The notes beneath the pieces were generated by a model. That model had not been told where the DNA came from, made no database searches, and saw only the letters and a program-made list of their open reading frames with translations. From Geomonas propionica (GTDB taxonomy: Bacteria > Desulfobacterota > Desulfuromonadia > Geobacterales > Geobacteraceae), in the NCBI RefSeq assembly GCF_016458235.1, contig NZ_JAEMHK010000001.1:124001-188000 (forward strand): a stretch of DNA of 64,000 bases, in the 5' to 3' direction. Positions 22,626-31,595 of the stretch are shown in pieces (the first letter of the stretch is position 1; every line of letters starts with the position of its first letter). Position numbers and translations under genes: made by a program.

Positions 22626-23138
22626 ATGGCAATTGCAAAGCAAGGCGACAAAGTAAGCATTAACTACACCGGAGCCCTGGAAGACGGCACCATCTTCGAC
22701 ACCACCCTCAAACATGCCGGTGGTTGCGAAGACGACGGTTGCGGCTGCGGCTGCGATGACGACGGCTGCGATGATGACGACTGCGGCTGCGGCGAGACCG
22801 GCCCGATGGAAATCACCATCGGCAACGAGGACTTCTTCCCGCAGATCGAAGAGGCCCTGGTCGGCATGGCCCCGGGCGAGAAGAAGACGGTCGTGATCCC
22901 GGCCGAGGACGCCTTCGGCGAGTACGACGAGGACGAGGTGTTCGCCATCAGCCGCGAGCAGCTCACCGGCGACATCGTTCCGGAAGTCGGCATGGAGCTC
23001 GAGCTGACCGGCGACGATGACGAGCCGGTCGACGTGGTCGTGGTCGAAGTAAATGACACCGCCATCGTCGTTGACGCCAACCACCCGCTGGCTGGCGAAG
23101 ACATCACCTACGAGATCGAGCTGGTCGAGATTCTCTAG
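22626..23138 (+). CDS. FKBP-type peptidyl-prolyl isomerase with Cys/Asp-rich insert
   Basis: The 170-residue protein has a SlyD-like FKBP fold: YTGALEDGTIFDTT at about residues 14-27, then IGNEDFFPQIEEALVGMAPG, VIPAEDAFGEY and an insert-in-flap region ending in a return strand. It should catalyse prolyl isomerisation and act as a chaperone in the cytoplasm. Between the first strands (about residues 33-57) lies an unusual insert, CEDDGCGCGCDDD followed by CDDDDCGCG, with eight cysteines and ten acidic residues. SlyD proteins carry metal-binding residues at the C-terminus; here the likely metal-binding stretch is inside the N-terminal part. Nickel, zinc or iron handling is an inference. Confidence 0.85.
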   Translation: MAIAKQGDKVSINYTGALEDGTIFDTTLKHAGGCEDDGCGCGCDDDGCDDDDCGCGETGPMEITIGNEDFFPQIEEALVGMAPGEKKTVVIPAEDAFGEYDEDEVFAISREQLTGDIVPEVGMELELTGDDDEPVDVVVVEVNDTAIVVDANHPLAGEDITYEIELVEIL

Positions 23139-23147
23139 ATAAGTACC

Positions 23148-23164
23148 GCCCCCGTTCCGGGGGC
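23148..23164 (+). terminator. Short GC hairpin after the FKBP gene
   Basis: CCCCCG/CGGGGG with a 3-base loop lies ten bases after the stop codon. There is only a weak T content downstream, so termination is plausible but not certain. Confidence 0.35.
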
Positions 23165-23184
23165 ATACCCTACGGATAGAAGCG

Positions 23185-23210
23185 TGGGGGCGAATGATTA
23201 TTCGCCCCCA
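23185..23210. repeat. REP palindrome GGGGGCGAATGATTATTCGCC type
   Basis: A near-perfect palindrome centred on GAATGATTATTC, one of six such copies in the window (others near 36800, 53920, 54000, 62604 and 62685). It sits upstream of the tRNA-dihydrouridine synthase gene and contributes a spurious earlier ATG to that frame. Confidence 0.75.
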
Positions 23211-23277
23211 CAGTTTTCAAAGCAGTATCCAAGGACCCCGAACCTTCCCGCACGCAGGGCGCGTCATCCTGAACAAC

Positions 23278-24282
23278 ATGCAGAATACTGAAGCAAATCC
23301 CGCTACCAATCCCTCGACAACAAACGTGCTTCCCTGGAACTCCGGGGAAAAGCCGTTCATGCTCGCGCCCATGCAGGGGCTTACCAACCTTGCGCTGCGG
23401 GAGCTGTTCACGACCTGGGTGCGCCCGGACGTGGTCTGGACCGAGTTCATGCGCGTCAACTCCCAGTCGGAGAAGAAGCTCCTGATGCCGGGAGACGTGC
23501 GCGAATGTGCGGCGGAGGAGAACGGGGTGCCGCTGGTGGTCCAGCTTATCGGACACGGCAGGGATGCACTGGTCGCCGCGGCGAGGACGGCGCAGAAGGC
23601 GGGCGCGGTACACATCAACCTCAACATGGGCTGCCCCTACGGCCGCATGACCAGTGGCCTTACCGGCGGCGGAATGCTGAAGCGCCCGGAACTTTTGGAA
23701 GAGATTATCCCGGCGCTGCGCGATGAGATCCGGGGCTCGTTCTCGGTCAAGATCCGCGCCGGCTACGAGGATCCGCAGCAGATCTTCACTCTCCTGCCGC
23801 TCTTCGAGAGGGCACGGGTCGACTTCCTGGTACTGCACCCGCGCACGGTGCGCCAGGCCTATGAGGGGCTTGCCGACCACGCGATCACCTCTGAGGTGAT
23901 CAAGCAGACCGCGATTCCTGTCATCGCCAACGGCGATATCAGGAGCGCCGCCTTCGGGCTGGAGCTGCTGGAGAAGACCGGTGCTGCTGGACTCATGCTC
24001 GGTCGCGGCGGCATCGGCGAGCCGATGCTTTTCGAGCGGCTGCGCGGCCGCGCCACCGCCGATCCGGACGCCGCCGAAAGGCGCGCCATGCTGCACCGTT
24101 ACCTGAGCGACCTGCTCCCCCTCTACGGCAAGCTCTTTTGCGGCGACATGCAGGTGCTGGGCAAGATCAAGGGAGTCGTTTCCAACGTGGAGGACCACGA
24201 ACTGGAGCGCGAGCTGAAACACCTCAAACGCGCCAAGAACCTCTCCGCTTTCCGCACCGCCGTTGCGGAACTAGCCGCCTAA
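23278..24282 (+). CDS. tRNA-dihydrouridine synthase family protein
   Basis: The protein (334 residues from this start) has the Dus TIM-barrel pattern: MLAPMQGLTNLALRELF, then VVQLIGHG, INLNMGCPYGRMTSGLTGGG with the conserved Cys, VKIRAGYED, HPRTVRQAYEG, VIANGDIRS and MLGRGGIGEPMLF. Dus enzymes use FMN and NADPH to reduce uridines in the tRNA D-loop. The PYGRMTSGLTGGGML stretch differs from the PVKKV...GAGSALL form of the common bacterial DusB, so the exact subfamily and target base are unsure. ATG 23278 is preferred over an upstream ATG within a REP palindrome, though neither has a strong ribosome site. Confidence 0.85.
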   Translation: MQNTEANPATNPSTTNVLPWNSGEKPFMLAPMQGLTNLALRELFTTWVRPDVVWTEFMRVNSQSEKKLLMPGDVRECAAEENGVPLVVQLIGHGRDALVAAARTAQKAGAVHINLNMGCPYGRMTSGLTGGGMLKRPELLEEIIPALRDEIRGSFSVKIRAGYEDPQQIFTLLPLFERARVDFLVLHPRTVRQAYEGLADHAITSEVIKQTAIPVIANGDIRSAAFGLELLEKTGAAGLMLGRGGIGEPMLFERLRGRATADPDAAERRAMLHRYLSDLLPLYGKLFCGDMQVLGKIKGVVSNVEDHELERELKHLKRAKNLSAFRTAVAELAA

Positions 24283-24380
24283 TCCCTTAAAACTCAATGC
24301 ACGTTTCACGAGCCACGAATCACGCTCTCTGACTCGCGTCTTTAGTCTAGCCCCTAGCCCCCAGTCCCTAGCCCCTGCCT

Positions 24381-25634
24381 TTACGCGCTTTTCTCCCAGT
24401 AGTCCCTTGCAAAGAAGAACAGAGCCGCCGCGACCGCCTGAACGCCCACCGGTACCAGGAAGGCCGTGTGGAAGGCCTGCACCGTCGCTTCCGGCGTGGT
24501 CTTGCCCACGGCGTCGAGGACGATGCCCATGATCTGCTGCACGGAAGCCGCCCCCAGCAACACGAAGAGGTTGATGGAGGTGAGCGCGGTGCCGACGATG
24601 GAAACCGGGAACATGGAGCGGTTGATGGGATAGATCATGACGCCGCTCGACACGGCGAGCCCCAGGCAGAAGAAATAGAATCCCAGAAGCAGCGGGGGGA
24701 GATGATCGATCGGCCCCTGGAAGCCAATCATCAGGATCAGCAGTAGTATCTGGCCCCAGAGAAAGGTCTTCTTGTAGGAGTGCGCGACCTTGCGGGCAAT
24801 GGAATCGATGACCAGGCTGCCGCATATGAAACCGATCGAGGTGAACATCAGCATGCGGCCGGTCTCCTCGCGGGTCAGCTTGAGCACCTCCATCAGGTAC
24901 GGCCCGCCCCAAAGCCCCTGCACCGCCAGGTAGCATCCGTACCAGGCGAAGGCCAGCCCGGCCAGCAACCAGAAGTCACGGTTGGTGGTGATGCGCTTCC
25001 AGGCCTCCAGCATCCCCATCTTGGCCGGTGCCGGCTCACCGGCACCTTCCACTGCAACCGCCGGACGATCCCGCACCAGCAAGAAAACGAGCACCGTGGC
25101 CAGCGCCTGCATGATCCCGATGGTGAGGAACGAGTTGCGCCACCCGATCCAGGCTACCGCCAACGCGAGCGGCGCGGTACCGGCCAGGTTCCCCATGTTT
25201 CCCACCGCGACCATGAGACCCGACACCTTGCCGAATTCCTGCTTGGTGAACCAGTGACTGAAGAGGCTGAAGGTCGCCATCAACACCGACGCAGTCCCGA
25301 TGCCGATCAGGACGCGGGCGACGAGAGCCTGCCCCATGTTCCCGGCCTGCGAGAAAAGGATGCCGCCGATAGCGGTCAGCACGCCGCAGCCGCTGATCAC
25401 GATGCGGCTCCCGAGCCGGTCGATCATCGGTCCCAACGGGATTTGCGCGGCGGCATAAACGTAGAAAAGGATGCTGGAGAGCGACCCCAGTTGCGCCGGG
25501 GTGAGGTTCAGGTCGCGAGAGACGTCCTTGGCGACGACGGCCAGCGATACGCGGTAGAAGTAAACCAGGATGTAGATCAGGGACAGTATGAAAAAGATTA
25601 ACCAGCGCTGACGGCGCTGACGTTCGTCGATCAT
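24381..25634 (-). CDS. MFS transporter
   Basis: The 417-residue inner-membrane protein has twelve predicted helices and the major-facilitator motif PLGPMIDRLGSR in the loop after helix 2, and YFYRVSLAVVA in helix 1, as in glycerol-3-phosphate or organic-anion type (ACS/OPA-like) transporters. The substrate is not predictable. ATG follows GAGGAGTGTATAC. It is a single gene transcribed away from guaC. The segment 24283-24380 after dus is a low-complexity GCCCCTAGCCC-type stretch. Confidence 0.85.
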   Translation of the reverse strand: MIDERQRRQRWLIFFILSLIYILVYFYRVSLAVVAKDVSRDLNLTPAQLGSLSSILFYVYAAAQIPLGPMIDRLGSRIVISGCGVLTAIGGILFSQAGNMGQALVARVLIGIGTASVLMATFSLFSHWFTKQEFGKVSGLMVAVGNMGNLAGTAPLALAVAWIGWRNSFLTIGIMQALATVLVFLLVRDRPAVAVEGAGEPAPAKMGMLEAWKRITTNRDFWLLAGLAFAWYGCYLAVQGLWGGPYLMEVLKLTREETGRMLMFTSIGFICGSLVIDSIARKVAHSYKKTFLWGQILLLILMIGFQGPIDHLPPLLLGFYFFCLGLAVSSGVMIYPINRSMFPVSIVGTALTSINLFVLLGAASVQQIMGIVLDAVGKTTPEATVQAFHTAFLVPVGVQAVAAALFFFARDYWEKSA

Positions 25635-25768
25635 GTATACACTCCTCCGCAGCGCACTCTAGCACAGGGCTTGCTCAAACTCAACAAGCTGGCGGAATCA
25701 CATCACAACTTGTGGACAAACCGTTTTCGGGTACTCTCATAGACTGTTCCGAACGAACCGCCCAGAAA

Positions 25769-25806
25769 GAATCTCCCTCACCCCAGCCCTCACCCAAAGG
25801 AGAGGG
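25769..25806. repeat. GAGGG-type intergenic repeat fragment
   Basis: CTCCCTCACCCCAGCCCTCA and following bases resemble the CTCTCC/GGAGAG repeat blocks at 26887-27010 and 63685-63775. It lies just before the guaC ribosome site. Confidence 0.4.
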
Positions 25807-25827
25807 AGTTGCAACGGAGGATGCAAA

Positions 25828-26871
25828 ATGTTCCTGGAAAGCGACATAAAACTCGGATTCAGCGACGTGCTGATCCGGCCCAAACGATCCAACCTGAAAA
25901 GCAGGGCCCAGGTTGACCTGCAGCGGCACTTCAGGTTCCTGCACAGCAAGTACGACTGGAGCGGCATCCCGGTGATCGCAGCCAACATGGACACCACCGG
26001 CACCTTCGAGGTGGCGGACCGGCTTGCCGAACACGGCATGCTTACCGCGCTGCACAAGCACTACACCGTGGCCCAGTGGGACGCCTGGCTGGAGAACCAC
26101 AACCACGGTGACGACATCTACAACCGGATCATGGTCAGCACCGGCACCTCGGACAGCGACTTCGAGAAATTCTCCGCCATCATCACCAACCACCCTAAAC
26201 TTCAGTTTATTTGCATCGACGTCGCCAACGGCTACGCCGAGAGCTTTGTCGAGTTCGTGCAGAAGGTGCGGGACGGCTACCCCGACAAAACAATCGTCGC
26301 GGGCAACGTGGTCACCGGCGAGATGGTTGAGGAACTGCTCCTGTCCGGTGCGGACATCGTCAAGGTTGGGATCGGCCCCGGTTCGGTCTGCACCACCCGG
26401 GTCAAGGCCGGGGTCGGGTATCCGCAACTTTCAGCGGTGATCGAGTGCGCCGACGCCGCGCACGGCCTGGGAGGCAGGATCGTTTCCGACGGTGGCTGCA
26501 CCTGTCCGGGTGATGTCGCCAAGGCTTTCGGCGGCGGGGCTGATTTCGTCATGTTGGGGGGGATGTTGGCCGGCCACGACGAGAGCGGCGGCCAGATCGT
26601 GGAGCGTAGCGGGCGGCAGTTCAAGCTCTTTTACGGGATGAGCTCAACTACCGCGATGGACAAGCATTCCGGCGGGGTCGCGCACTATCGCGCATCGGAA
26701 GGAAAGACGGTGGAAGTCCCCTACCGCGGCCCCATCGACGAGACGGTGCGGGACATACTGGGCGGTGTCCGTTCCGCCTGCACTTACGTGGGGGCTTCCG
26801 CGCTCAAGGAGTTGACCAAGCGCACCACCTTCATCCGGGTGCAGGAACAGGAGAATAGGATTTTCGGATAA
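25828..26871 (+). CDS. guaC: GMP reductase
   Basis: The 347-residue protein matches the IMPDH/GMPR barrel: [11 protein letters not shown] near the N-terminus, [21 protein letters not shown], and the catalytic loop [11 protein letters not shown] with Cys188. The absence of a CBS domain and the length fit GuaC, which reduces GMP to IMP with NADPH in purine salvage. The ATG follows GGAGGATGCAAA. It is flanked by GC-rich repeats on both sides and seems to be a single transcription unit. Confidence 0.92.
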   Translation: MFLESDIKLGFSDVLIRPKRSNLKSRAQVDLQRHFRFLHSKYDWSGIPVIAANMDTTGTFEVADRLAEHGMLTALHKHYTVAQWDAWLENHNHGDDIYNRIMVSTGTSDSDFEKFSAIITNHPKLQFICIDVANGYAESFVEFVQKVRDGYPDKTIVAGNVVTGEMVEELLLSGADIVKVGIGPGSVCTTRVKAGVGYPQLSAVIECADAAHGLGGRIVSDGGCTCPGDVAKAFGGGADFVMLGGMLAGHDESGGQIVERSGRQFKLFYGMSSTTAMDKHSGGVAHYRASEGKTVEVPYRGPIDETVRDILGGVRSACTYVGASALKELTKRTTFIRVQEQENRIFG

Positions 26872-26886
26872 CGGCTTGTCGCCGCT

Positions 26887-27010
26887 GTGCCTTTCACCCT
26901 CGCCCTTCGGGAGAGGGCCGGGGTGAGGGCGCTTAAACCAGGCAGGATCTTTCCTCCTGGCACCGCCCTCACCCGCCCTGCGGGCACCCTCTCCCATGGG
27001 GAGAGGGGAT
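26887..27010. repeat. Pair of GC-rich palindromic repeats between guaC and the lyase gene
   Basis: Two hairpin-forming segments (CACCCTCGCCCTTCGGGAGA near 26890 and CACCCGCCCTGCGGGCACCC near 26970) in opposite orientation separate the convergent guaC and lyase genes. They may act as a bidirectional terminator. They belong to a dispersed GC-rich repeat family also seen at 25769 and 63685. Confidence 0.5.
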
Positions 27011-27016
27011 GGAGTT

Positions 27017-28174
27017 TCATCTTCCAGGTAATCCATCCAGTGCCACCTTCATGCGCCTGAGCGCTTCCTTCAGCAGTTCCCTGCGGCAGCCGAAGTTGAG
27101 CCTCACGTAACCGGCTAGACCGAAGTCGCTCCCGCCGGAAAGACCGACGCCGGCATCTTCGAAGAAGCGCACCGGATCCTCGATCCCCGTCTGGCGCAGA
27201 TCTATCCAGGAAAGATAGGTCGCTTCCACCTTGGCCACAGGGAGCCCCAGTGCGGTCAATTCCTTTTCCACCAGGTCCCTATTGCCGCGCAAATACTCCA
27301 GCAGTTCCTGGCGCCACTCCTCCCCATCCCGATAGGCCGCCTCGGCGGCGGTATATCCCAACAGGTTCACGTGAGGCACGATGCGCCCCATCGCCTTCCT
27401 GAAGGCGCGGCGCAGGGTGTCATCCGAGATGACGGCGAAGGAGCAGCCCAGCCCCGGCACGTTGTAGGTCTTGCTGGGCGCCATCAGGGTGATGGTGCGC
27501 CGACTGGCTTCCGGGGAGAGTGTGGCGATCGGGATGTGTCGCACGCCCGGCTCCAGGACCAGGCCGGCGTGGATCTCGTCGCTGCAGATCACCAGATCAT
27601 GACGCGCCGCGAAATCGTCCAAGGCCACCAGTTCCTCACGGGTCCAAACCCGCCCCACCGGGTTGTGCGGACTGCAGAGCAGAAGCTGCTTCGTTCTCGG
27701 CGTGACCGCGGCCTCCAGCGCCGCTAGGTCCAGCCCCCAGCGCCCCGCCTCGCAGACAAGCGGGACGTTGATCACGTTGCGGTCCGAGAGAGGGGGAGCG
27801 GACATGAAGGGGGGATAGACGGGCGTGAAGGTGACGACATCGTCCCCCGCCTCGCCCACGGCCCTGCAGCTCACGTTGAGCCCGGTGACCAGCCCCGGCA
27901 GCCAGGTAATCCACTCCTTGCGCACCTGCCAACCGAACTCCGCCTGCAACGAGTCGATCACCGCCTGCGCCAGCCCCTGCGGCGGCGCGGTGTAGCCGAA
28001 GACGCCATGCTCCACCCGTTCATGCAGCGCCTTCACGATAGCCGGGGGCGACTTAAAATCCATGTCCGCTACCCAAAGGGGGATGATGTCGCGGTCGCCG
28101 TACTTGTCCCACTTTTCGCTCGCGGTGCCGCGCCGGTCGATGATCTCGTCGAAATCGAACTTCTTCTGCGTCAT
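27017..28174 (-). CDS. PLP-dependent C-S lyase, MalY/PatB type, likely ovothiol lyase OvoB
   Basis: The 385-residue protein is a fold-type I PLP enzyme of the MalY/PatB family: PLWVADMDFKSPP at residues 32-44, CSPHNPVGRVW, CSDEIHAGL and the PLP lysine K235 in APSKTYNVPG. The family cleaves carbon-sulfur bonds of cystathionine and related substrates. Its ATG overlaps the stop of the OvoA-like gene by four bases (ATGA). OvoB of ovothiol biosynthesis is a PLP sulfoxide lyase acting right after OvoA, so this is the likely role. Family membership is firm, the substrate is inferred from context. Confidence 0.85.
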   Translation of the reverse strand: MTQKKFDFDEIIDRRGTASEKWDKYGDRDIIPLWVADMDFKSPPAIVKALHERVEHGVFGYTAPPQGLAQAVIDSLQAEFGWQVRKEWITWLPGLVTGLNVSCRAVGEAGDDVVTFTPVYPPFMSAPPLSDRNVINVPLVCEAGRWGLDLAALEAAVTPRTKQLLLCSPHNPVGRVWTREELVALDDFAARHDLVICSDEIHAGLVLEPGVRHIPIATLSPEASRRTITLMAPSKTYNVPGLGCSFAVISDDTLRRAFRKAMGRIVPHVNLLGYTAAEAAYRDGEEWRQELLEYLRGNRDLVEKELTALGLPVAKVEATYLSWIDLRQTGIEDPVRFFEDAGVGLSGGSDFGLAGYVRLNFGCRRELLKEALRRMKVALDGLPGR

Positions 28175-30276
28175 TTAAGCTCCCATACGGTCAATTCGGA
28201 AATGCCATGCTGGAACTTGCGGCGCGTCTCCCGTATCACGAAGGGAACGTCGCGCGGCTCGCCCAGCATCCGGAAATGAGGCGCCAGTTCTGCCTTGAGC
28301 GCGTCCAGAGTCCACACCGGCTCGCCCGCCTCCCGGTATCCTCCCAGCCACTCTTCTTTCTTGGTGTACTCCTCGAGCCAGGTGTAGGGGGAAACCAGCA
28401 CCAGGAGCCCGCCGGGGTTGATCCGCCCCTGGATGCCTGCCAGGAAGCGACGCGGCGAGTAGAGCCGGTCCAGTATGTTCGCGGCGAGCACCAGATCGTA
28501 ACCGGAAAACTTATCGGGCAGGTTGCAGGCGTCCCCCTGGTAGAACTGCACCCGGTCGCGCATCGCGGCAAGGCCCAGTTCCTCCAGGCTTAGCTCGTGG
28601 TAGGAGACGATCTCCCCTTCCTCGGGGAGGGCGTAGCGCAGGTATCCTTCCTCCTGCATCCGCGCCGCCAGACGGAAGAACCTGCTGGAGAAGTCGATCC
28701 CCGTCACCCTGTCGAAGCCCCTGGCCAGTTCGAAGCTGGCACGTCCCACGGCGCAACCGAGGTCGAGGACATGCCCCCTGGCGCGCCCGGATGTTACCTC
28801 CAAACAAATGTCGGCGCAAGCCTTGGCGAAGTTGGGAACCCCGAAGTGCTCGGGACCGTAGTGGGCGTCGCAGTACTGCGCGGTCAGCGCGTCGGTTTCG
28901 TAGGGATCCTCGTGCAGTTGCACCGGGTTGTCGCTCTCCACGTACCGGAAGCCGGCGTGCTGGAAGAAATGGCGCCGGAAAGCGTAGCGCGACTCGCGGG
29001 TCGCCTCATTGCCGGTGGAGATCCAGGACCCGCCCTTGATCAGGTTATGGCGCGTGTCGAAGGTCGGCGTCGAGAAGTCGTCGTACCAGGGATGGATGCG
29101 GAACCCATGGAAGGCGTAGATGGGGGTCTCGGTCCACTGCCAGACGTTGCCCACCACGTCGAAAAGCTGCCCGAAACGGAAGCGATCGACCGGGCAAGAC
29201 GAGGCCCAGTAAGCGAGGTTGATGTTGCCGGGGGCCTCGCGCCACTCCTGCGGGTCGCGCACACCCGCCAGGTCGTAGATCCGGTACCACTCGTCCTCGC
29301 TGGGAAGGCGTATCCGCTTCCCGGTCTTGTCGGCAAGCCAGTTGCAGAAGGCCTTTGCCTCGAGATAATTCACTTCCACCGGCCAGTTCCAGGGGAGATC
29401 GATCACCTCGACCATGGTGCGCAGTCCCCAGCCGTGCGGGCGCTCCACCCAGAACAGCGGGTGATCGGCCTGCTTGAAGTTGCGCCAGTGCCACCCTTCC
29501 TCGCTCCACCAGCGCTCCTCCCGGTAGCCGCCCGACTCCACGAAGGCGAGATACTCCCGATTGGAGACCAGGTATTTGGATGCGGCGAAAGGCTGCAACT
29601 GCGCCTCGTGGTGGCCGTACTCGTTGTCCCAACCGTAGAGCGGGTGCCCCTCGTCCTTGCCAAGCACCACCTGCCCTCCCGCAACCGGGACCAGCTCGTT
29701 GTCCGGCGCCAGCCCCGCATCGCGGCAGATCTGCCAGAACTCGTGGCGCTGCACCCGGTCGATCGGAAGCTGCCGGATCAGCACCGAGGAGGTCTCCAGG
29801 TGGATCCGCTCGTGCTCGATCCCCATTACGATGGCCCAAAAGGGGCTCTCCCAGGTGATGGGGAGGGTGAGCGGCAGGGTCTTGATCAGCCCGGTAACCA
29901 GCTCGCGCACCTGGTCGCGGTACGCCTTCACCTCGGCCCGGGTGGGCCAGTCGTAGTGGGTCTCGTCCAGGTCGTCCCAGGACATCTCGTCCACTCCGAC
30001 CGCGAACATCGCCTCCAGGCGCGGGTTGATGCGCTTCTCGATGACCCGGGCGATCAGCAGCTTGTTGACGAAGAAAGACGCGGTGTGCCCGAAGTAGAAG
30101 ATAAGCGGGTGGCGCAGCCGGTCGGCCCTCAGGTAGAAGGCGCCGCCGTCTTTCAGCGTGTCATAGAGCAGTTCGTCTATGGTAAAGGTGGCTTCGAAAT
30201 ACTGCAGTATCTCGGCCCGTTTCTGTTCAGGATCACCCTCGTTCAGTACCACGCTATGAGTCTTTTTCAGATCCAT
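28171..30276 (-). CDS. ovoA: 5-histidylcysteine sulfoxide synthase / mercaptohistidine methyltransferase
   Basis: The 701-residue protein has three parts: an N-terminal DinB-like domain with iron ligands (FYFGHTASFF and the HxxxHxE motif in GIEHERIHLE), a formylglycine-generating-enzyme-like domain (about 220-440, with NREYLAF, RLPSEDEWYRIYD, DVVGNVWQWTETP, GGSW), and a C-terminal SAM methyltransferase (VLDLGCAVGRASFELAR). This is the OvoA architecture. OvoA joins cysteine to histidine with oxygen and iron and later N-methylates the imidazole. The ATG at 30274-30276 is preferred for GAGGGTAAAC before it; the frame runs 12 codons further upstream. It overlaps the lyase gene, forming an ovothiol operon. 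Confidence 0.9.
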   Translation of the reverse strand: MDLKKTHSVVLNEGDPEQKRAEILQYFEATFTIDELLYDTLKDGGAFYLRADRLRHPLIFYFGHTASFFVNKLLIARVIEKRINPRLEAMFAVGVDEMSWDDLDETHYDWPTRAEVKAYRDQVRELVTGLIKTLPLTLPITWESPFWAIVMGIEHERIHLETSSVLIRQLPIDRVQRHEFWQICRDAGLAPDNELVPVAGGQVVLGKDEGHPLYGWDNEYGHHEAQLQPFAASKYLVSNREYLAFVESGGYREERWWSEEGWHWRNFKQADHPLFWVERPHGWGLRTMVEVIDLPWNWPVEVNYLEAKAFCNWLADKTGKRIRLPSEDEWYRIYDLAGVRDPQEWREAPGNINLAYWASSCPVDRFRFGQLFDVVGNVWQWTETPIYAFHGFRIHPWYDDFSTPTFDTRHNLIKGGSWISTGNEATRESRYAFRRHFFQHAGFRYVESDNPVQLHEDPYETDALTAQYCDAHYGPEHFGVPNFAKACADICLEVTSGRARGHVLDLGCAVGRASFELARGFDRVTGIDFSSRFFRLAARMQEEGYLRYALPEEGEIVSYHELSLEELGLAAMRDRVQFYQGDACNLPDKFSGYDLVLAANILDRLYSPRRFLAGIQGRINPGGLLVLVSPYTWLEEYTKKEEWLGGYREAGEPVWTLDALKAELAPHFRMLGEPRDVPFVIRETRRKFQHGISELTVWELK

Positions 30277-30442
30277 GTTTACCCTCACATTATCTCTGTC
30301 ATAGTTTCTCATCCGGTTGATTTAGTCGATGGGTCTAATGATACCAGATCTTTTCCTGCAGTCGTGATGCTTGGTCTTGGGCATTTCCCCATACTGGCAG
30401 ACTGAGCCGTGTAGTGACAAGCCGTTAGCTTCTAGAAACTAA

Positions 30443-30473
30443 AAGGCGCCCCCTGGCTGGCAGGGGGCGCCTT
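30443..30473. terminator. Bidirectional terminator hairpin
   Basis: A perfect 13-base stem AAGGCGCCCCCTG / CAGGGGGCGCCTT with a five-base loop, flanked by AAAA on the left and TTCTTT on the right. It lies after the leftward zinc-ribbon gene, which it should terminate. Confidence 0.75.
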
Positions 30474-30537
30474 CTTTGACTTTAAAGCGGCTGTGGTCGG
30501 CGATGCTGTTCGCAGCCAAGTTCTACTCCATACGGAA

Positions 30538-30717
30538 CTACAGCGGTCGCGGGTTGCAGAGGTAATCCTCGGAATCGGCCTTGGCGCCGCACCGGTTACA
30601 GACGAATTTCGGATCGGCCGAATGCTTGTCGATCTCCTCGATCCTACCTTCATGTTTCAACTGGCACATGTGTGCCGGGTGTTGTTTCGGGCTCGGGCAG
30701 CTTTCCTTTTCGCTCAT
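30538..30717 (-). CDS. Small zinc-ribbon protein, first paralog
   Basis: The 59-residue protein has CQLKHEGRIEEIDKHSADP between cysteines, then VCNRCGAKADSEDYLCNPRPL, giving a four-cysteine zinc-ribbon with an added HMC near the start. It is paralogous to the protein at 39968-40159, sharing HMC-LK--GR-EE---H---P, C-C and LVCNPR/LCNPR. The ATG at 30715-30717 follows GGAGAACGTC. Function unknown; the copy at the end of the oxidase operon hints at a link to metal handling or redox. Confidence 0.7.
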   Translation of the reverse strand: MSEKESCPSPKQHPAHMCQLKHEGRIEEIDKHSADPKFVCNRCGAKADSEDYLCNPRPL

Positions 30718-30869
30718 GACGTTCTCCTTTTTTCTGAAGCACACTCTCCTATTATAACAGGTCTGGCTTCCTTTTGGCATTACGGACTTCATATATTTTA
30801 ATTGACCAGAAAGAATGAAAGTTTTATATAGGTTTGAAAGAGTGGCCAAGCTTTGTTAGAGGAGGAACA

Positions 30870-31247
30870 ATGGCGCTGAAGGACGTACGGATACTGATAG
30901 TTGACGACGAAAAGTTTTATCGGGACTCGTTGCGCGACATCCTTGGCAGGATCGGCTTCACCGTTGTCGCCGAAGCGGCAGACGGGATCGAGGGGGTACG
31001 GATGTTCCTCACGCATCGTCCTCATATCGTGATCATGGACGTCTACATGCCGGTCAAAAACGGTATCGACGCTACCAGGGAGATGATCGCGCTCAACAAG
31101 AGCGCCAACGTGCTGACCAGCAGCGCCTCAGATTGCCCCAGCGACACCAACGCCGTGCTGAAGGTCGGGGCCAAGGCGATACTGAAGAAGCCTTTTGAGC
31201 CCCGGGAGATTTACGACACCATCAAAAGCGTCCTTGGCGGCAGCTGA
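30870..31247 (+). CDS. Single-domain response regulator (CheY-like)
   Basis: The 125-residue protein is a stand-alone receiver: DD near residue 11-12 (ILIVDDEK), phosphoacceptor Asp in IVIMDVYMPVKNG, Ser/Thr in SSASDCPSDTN and Lys in LKKPFEP. It has no output domain, so it acts by protein contact, in chemotaxis or a phosphorelay. No kinase is adjacent. The ATG follows GGAGGAACA. The Ser-rich SSAS replaces the more usual T/SA motif but keeps the hydroxyl. Confidence 0.88.
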   Translation: MALKDVRILIVDDEKFYRDSLRDILGRIGFTVVAEAADGIEGVRMFLTHRPHIVIMDVYMPVKNGIDATREMIALNKSANVLTSSASDCPSDTNAVLKVGAKAILKKPFEPREIYDTIKSVLGGS

Positions 31248-31350
31248 CCCGTAACAAGCTCTTTCTTTTCTTCTTTGCTCCATATTTCATCCTCAATTCC
31301 CTTCTACTCTGAAGACAATGGCGATGTGTCCGGGAGAAAGGAGAATGGAG

Positions 31351-31518
31351 ATGAAAAAGAAAATCCGGTATCTGATTGCACTCGTTGTGTTACCGTCACT
31401 TTTGTCGGCCTGCGTTGTCGTGCCTATGGATGATTACTACCGCGGCCACCATCGTGGAGGCTATTCCGGCGACTATGATGGCCGTTATGACCGCGGCCCG
31501 TATGGTTACCGCAGGTAA
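31351..31518 (+). CDS. Small lipoprotein with Tyr/Arg/Gly-rich tail
   Basis: The 55-residue protein has a lipoprotein signal (KKKIRYLIALVVLPSLLSAC, lipobox LSAC) and a tail of repeated Tyr, Arg, Gly, Asp and His (YYRGHHRGGYSGDYDGRYDR). It should be anchored in a membrane facing the periplasm. The ATG at 31351 is chosen for AAAGGAG seven bases upstream. Similar Tyr/Gly-rich lipoproteins occur widely with no known role. Confidence 0.7.
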   Translation: MKKKIRYLIALVVLPSLLSACVVVPMDDYYRGHHRGGYSGDYDGRYDRGPYGYRR

Positions 31519-31533
31519 TTGTCCTCAAGCTAC

Positions 31534-31566
31534 CGACGGCGGCCCCTGTACCTGGGGCCGCCGTCG
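31534..31566 (+). terminator. Rho-independent terminator after the lipoprotein gene
   Basis: A perfect 13-base stem CGACGGCGGCCCC / GGGGCCGCCGTCG with a seven-base loop, followed by TGGTTTTCG, sixteen bases after the stop codon. Confidence 0.75.
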
Positions 31567-31595
31567 TGGTTTTCGTATCGCCGCAGCAGCTTCAA

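Noticed and set aside
28597-30405. A 602-residue rightward gene opposite ovoA
   Set aside because: It is a shadow of a GC-rich real gene; its sequence is rich in Arg, Pro, Gly and Val without domain motifs.
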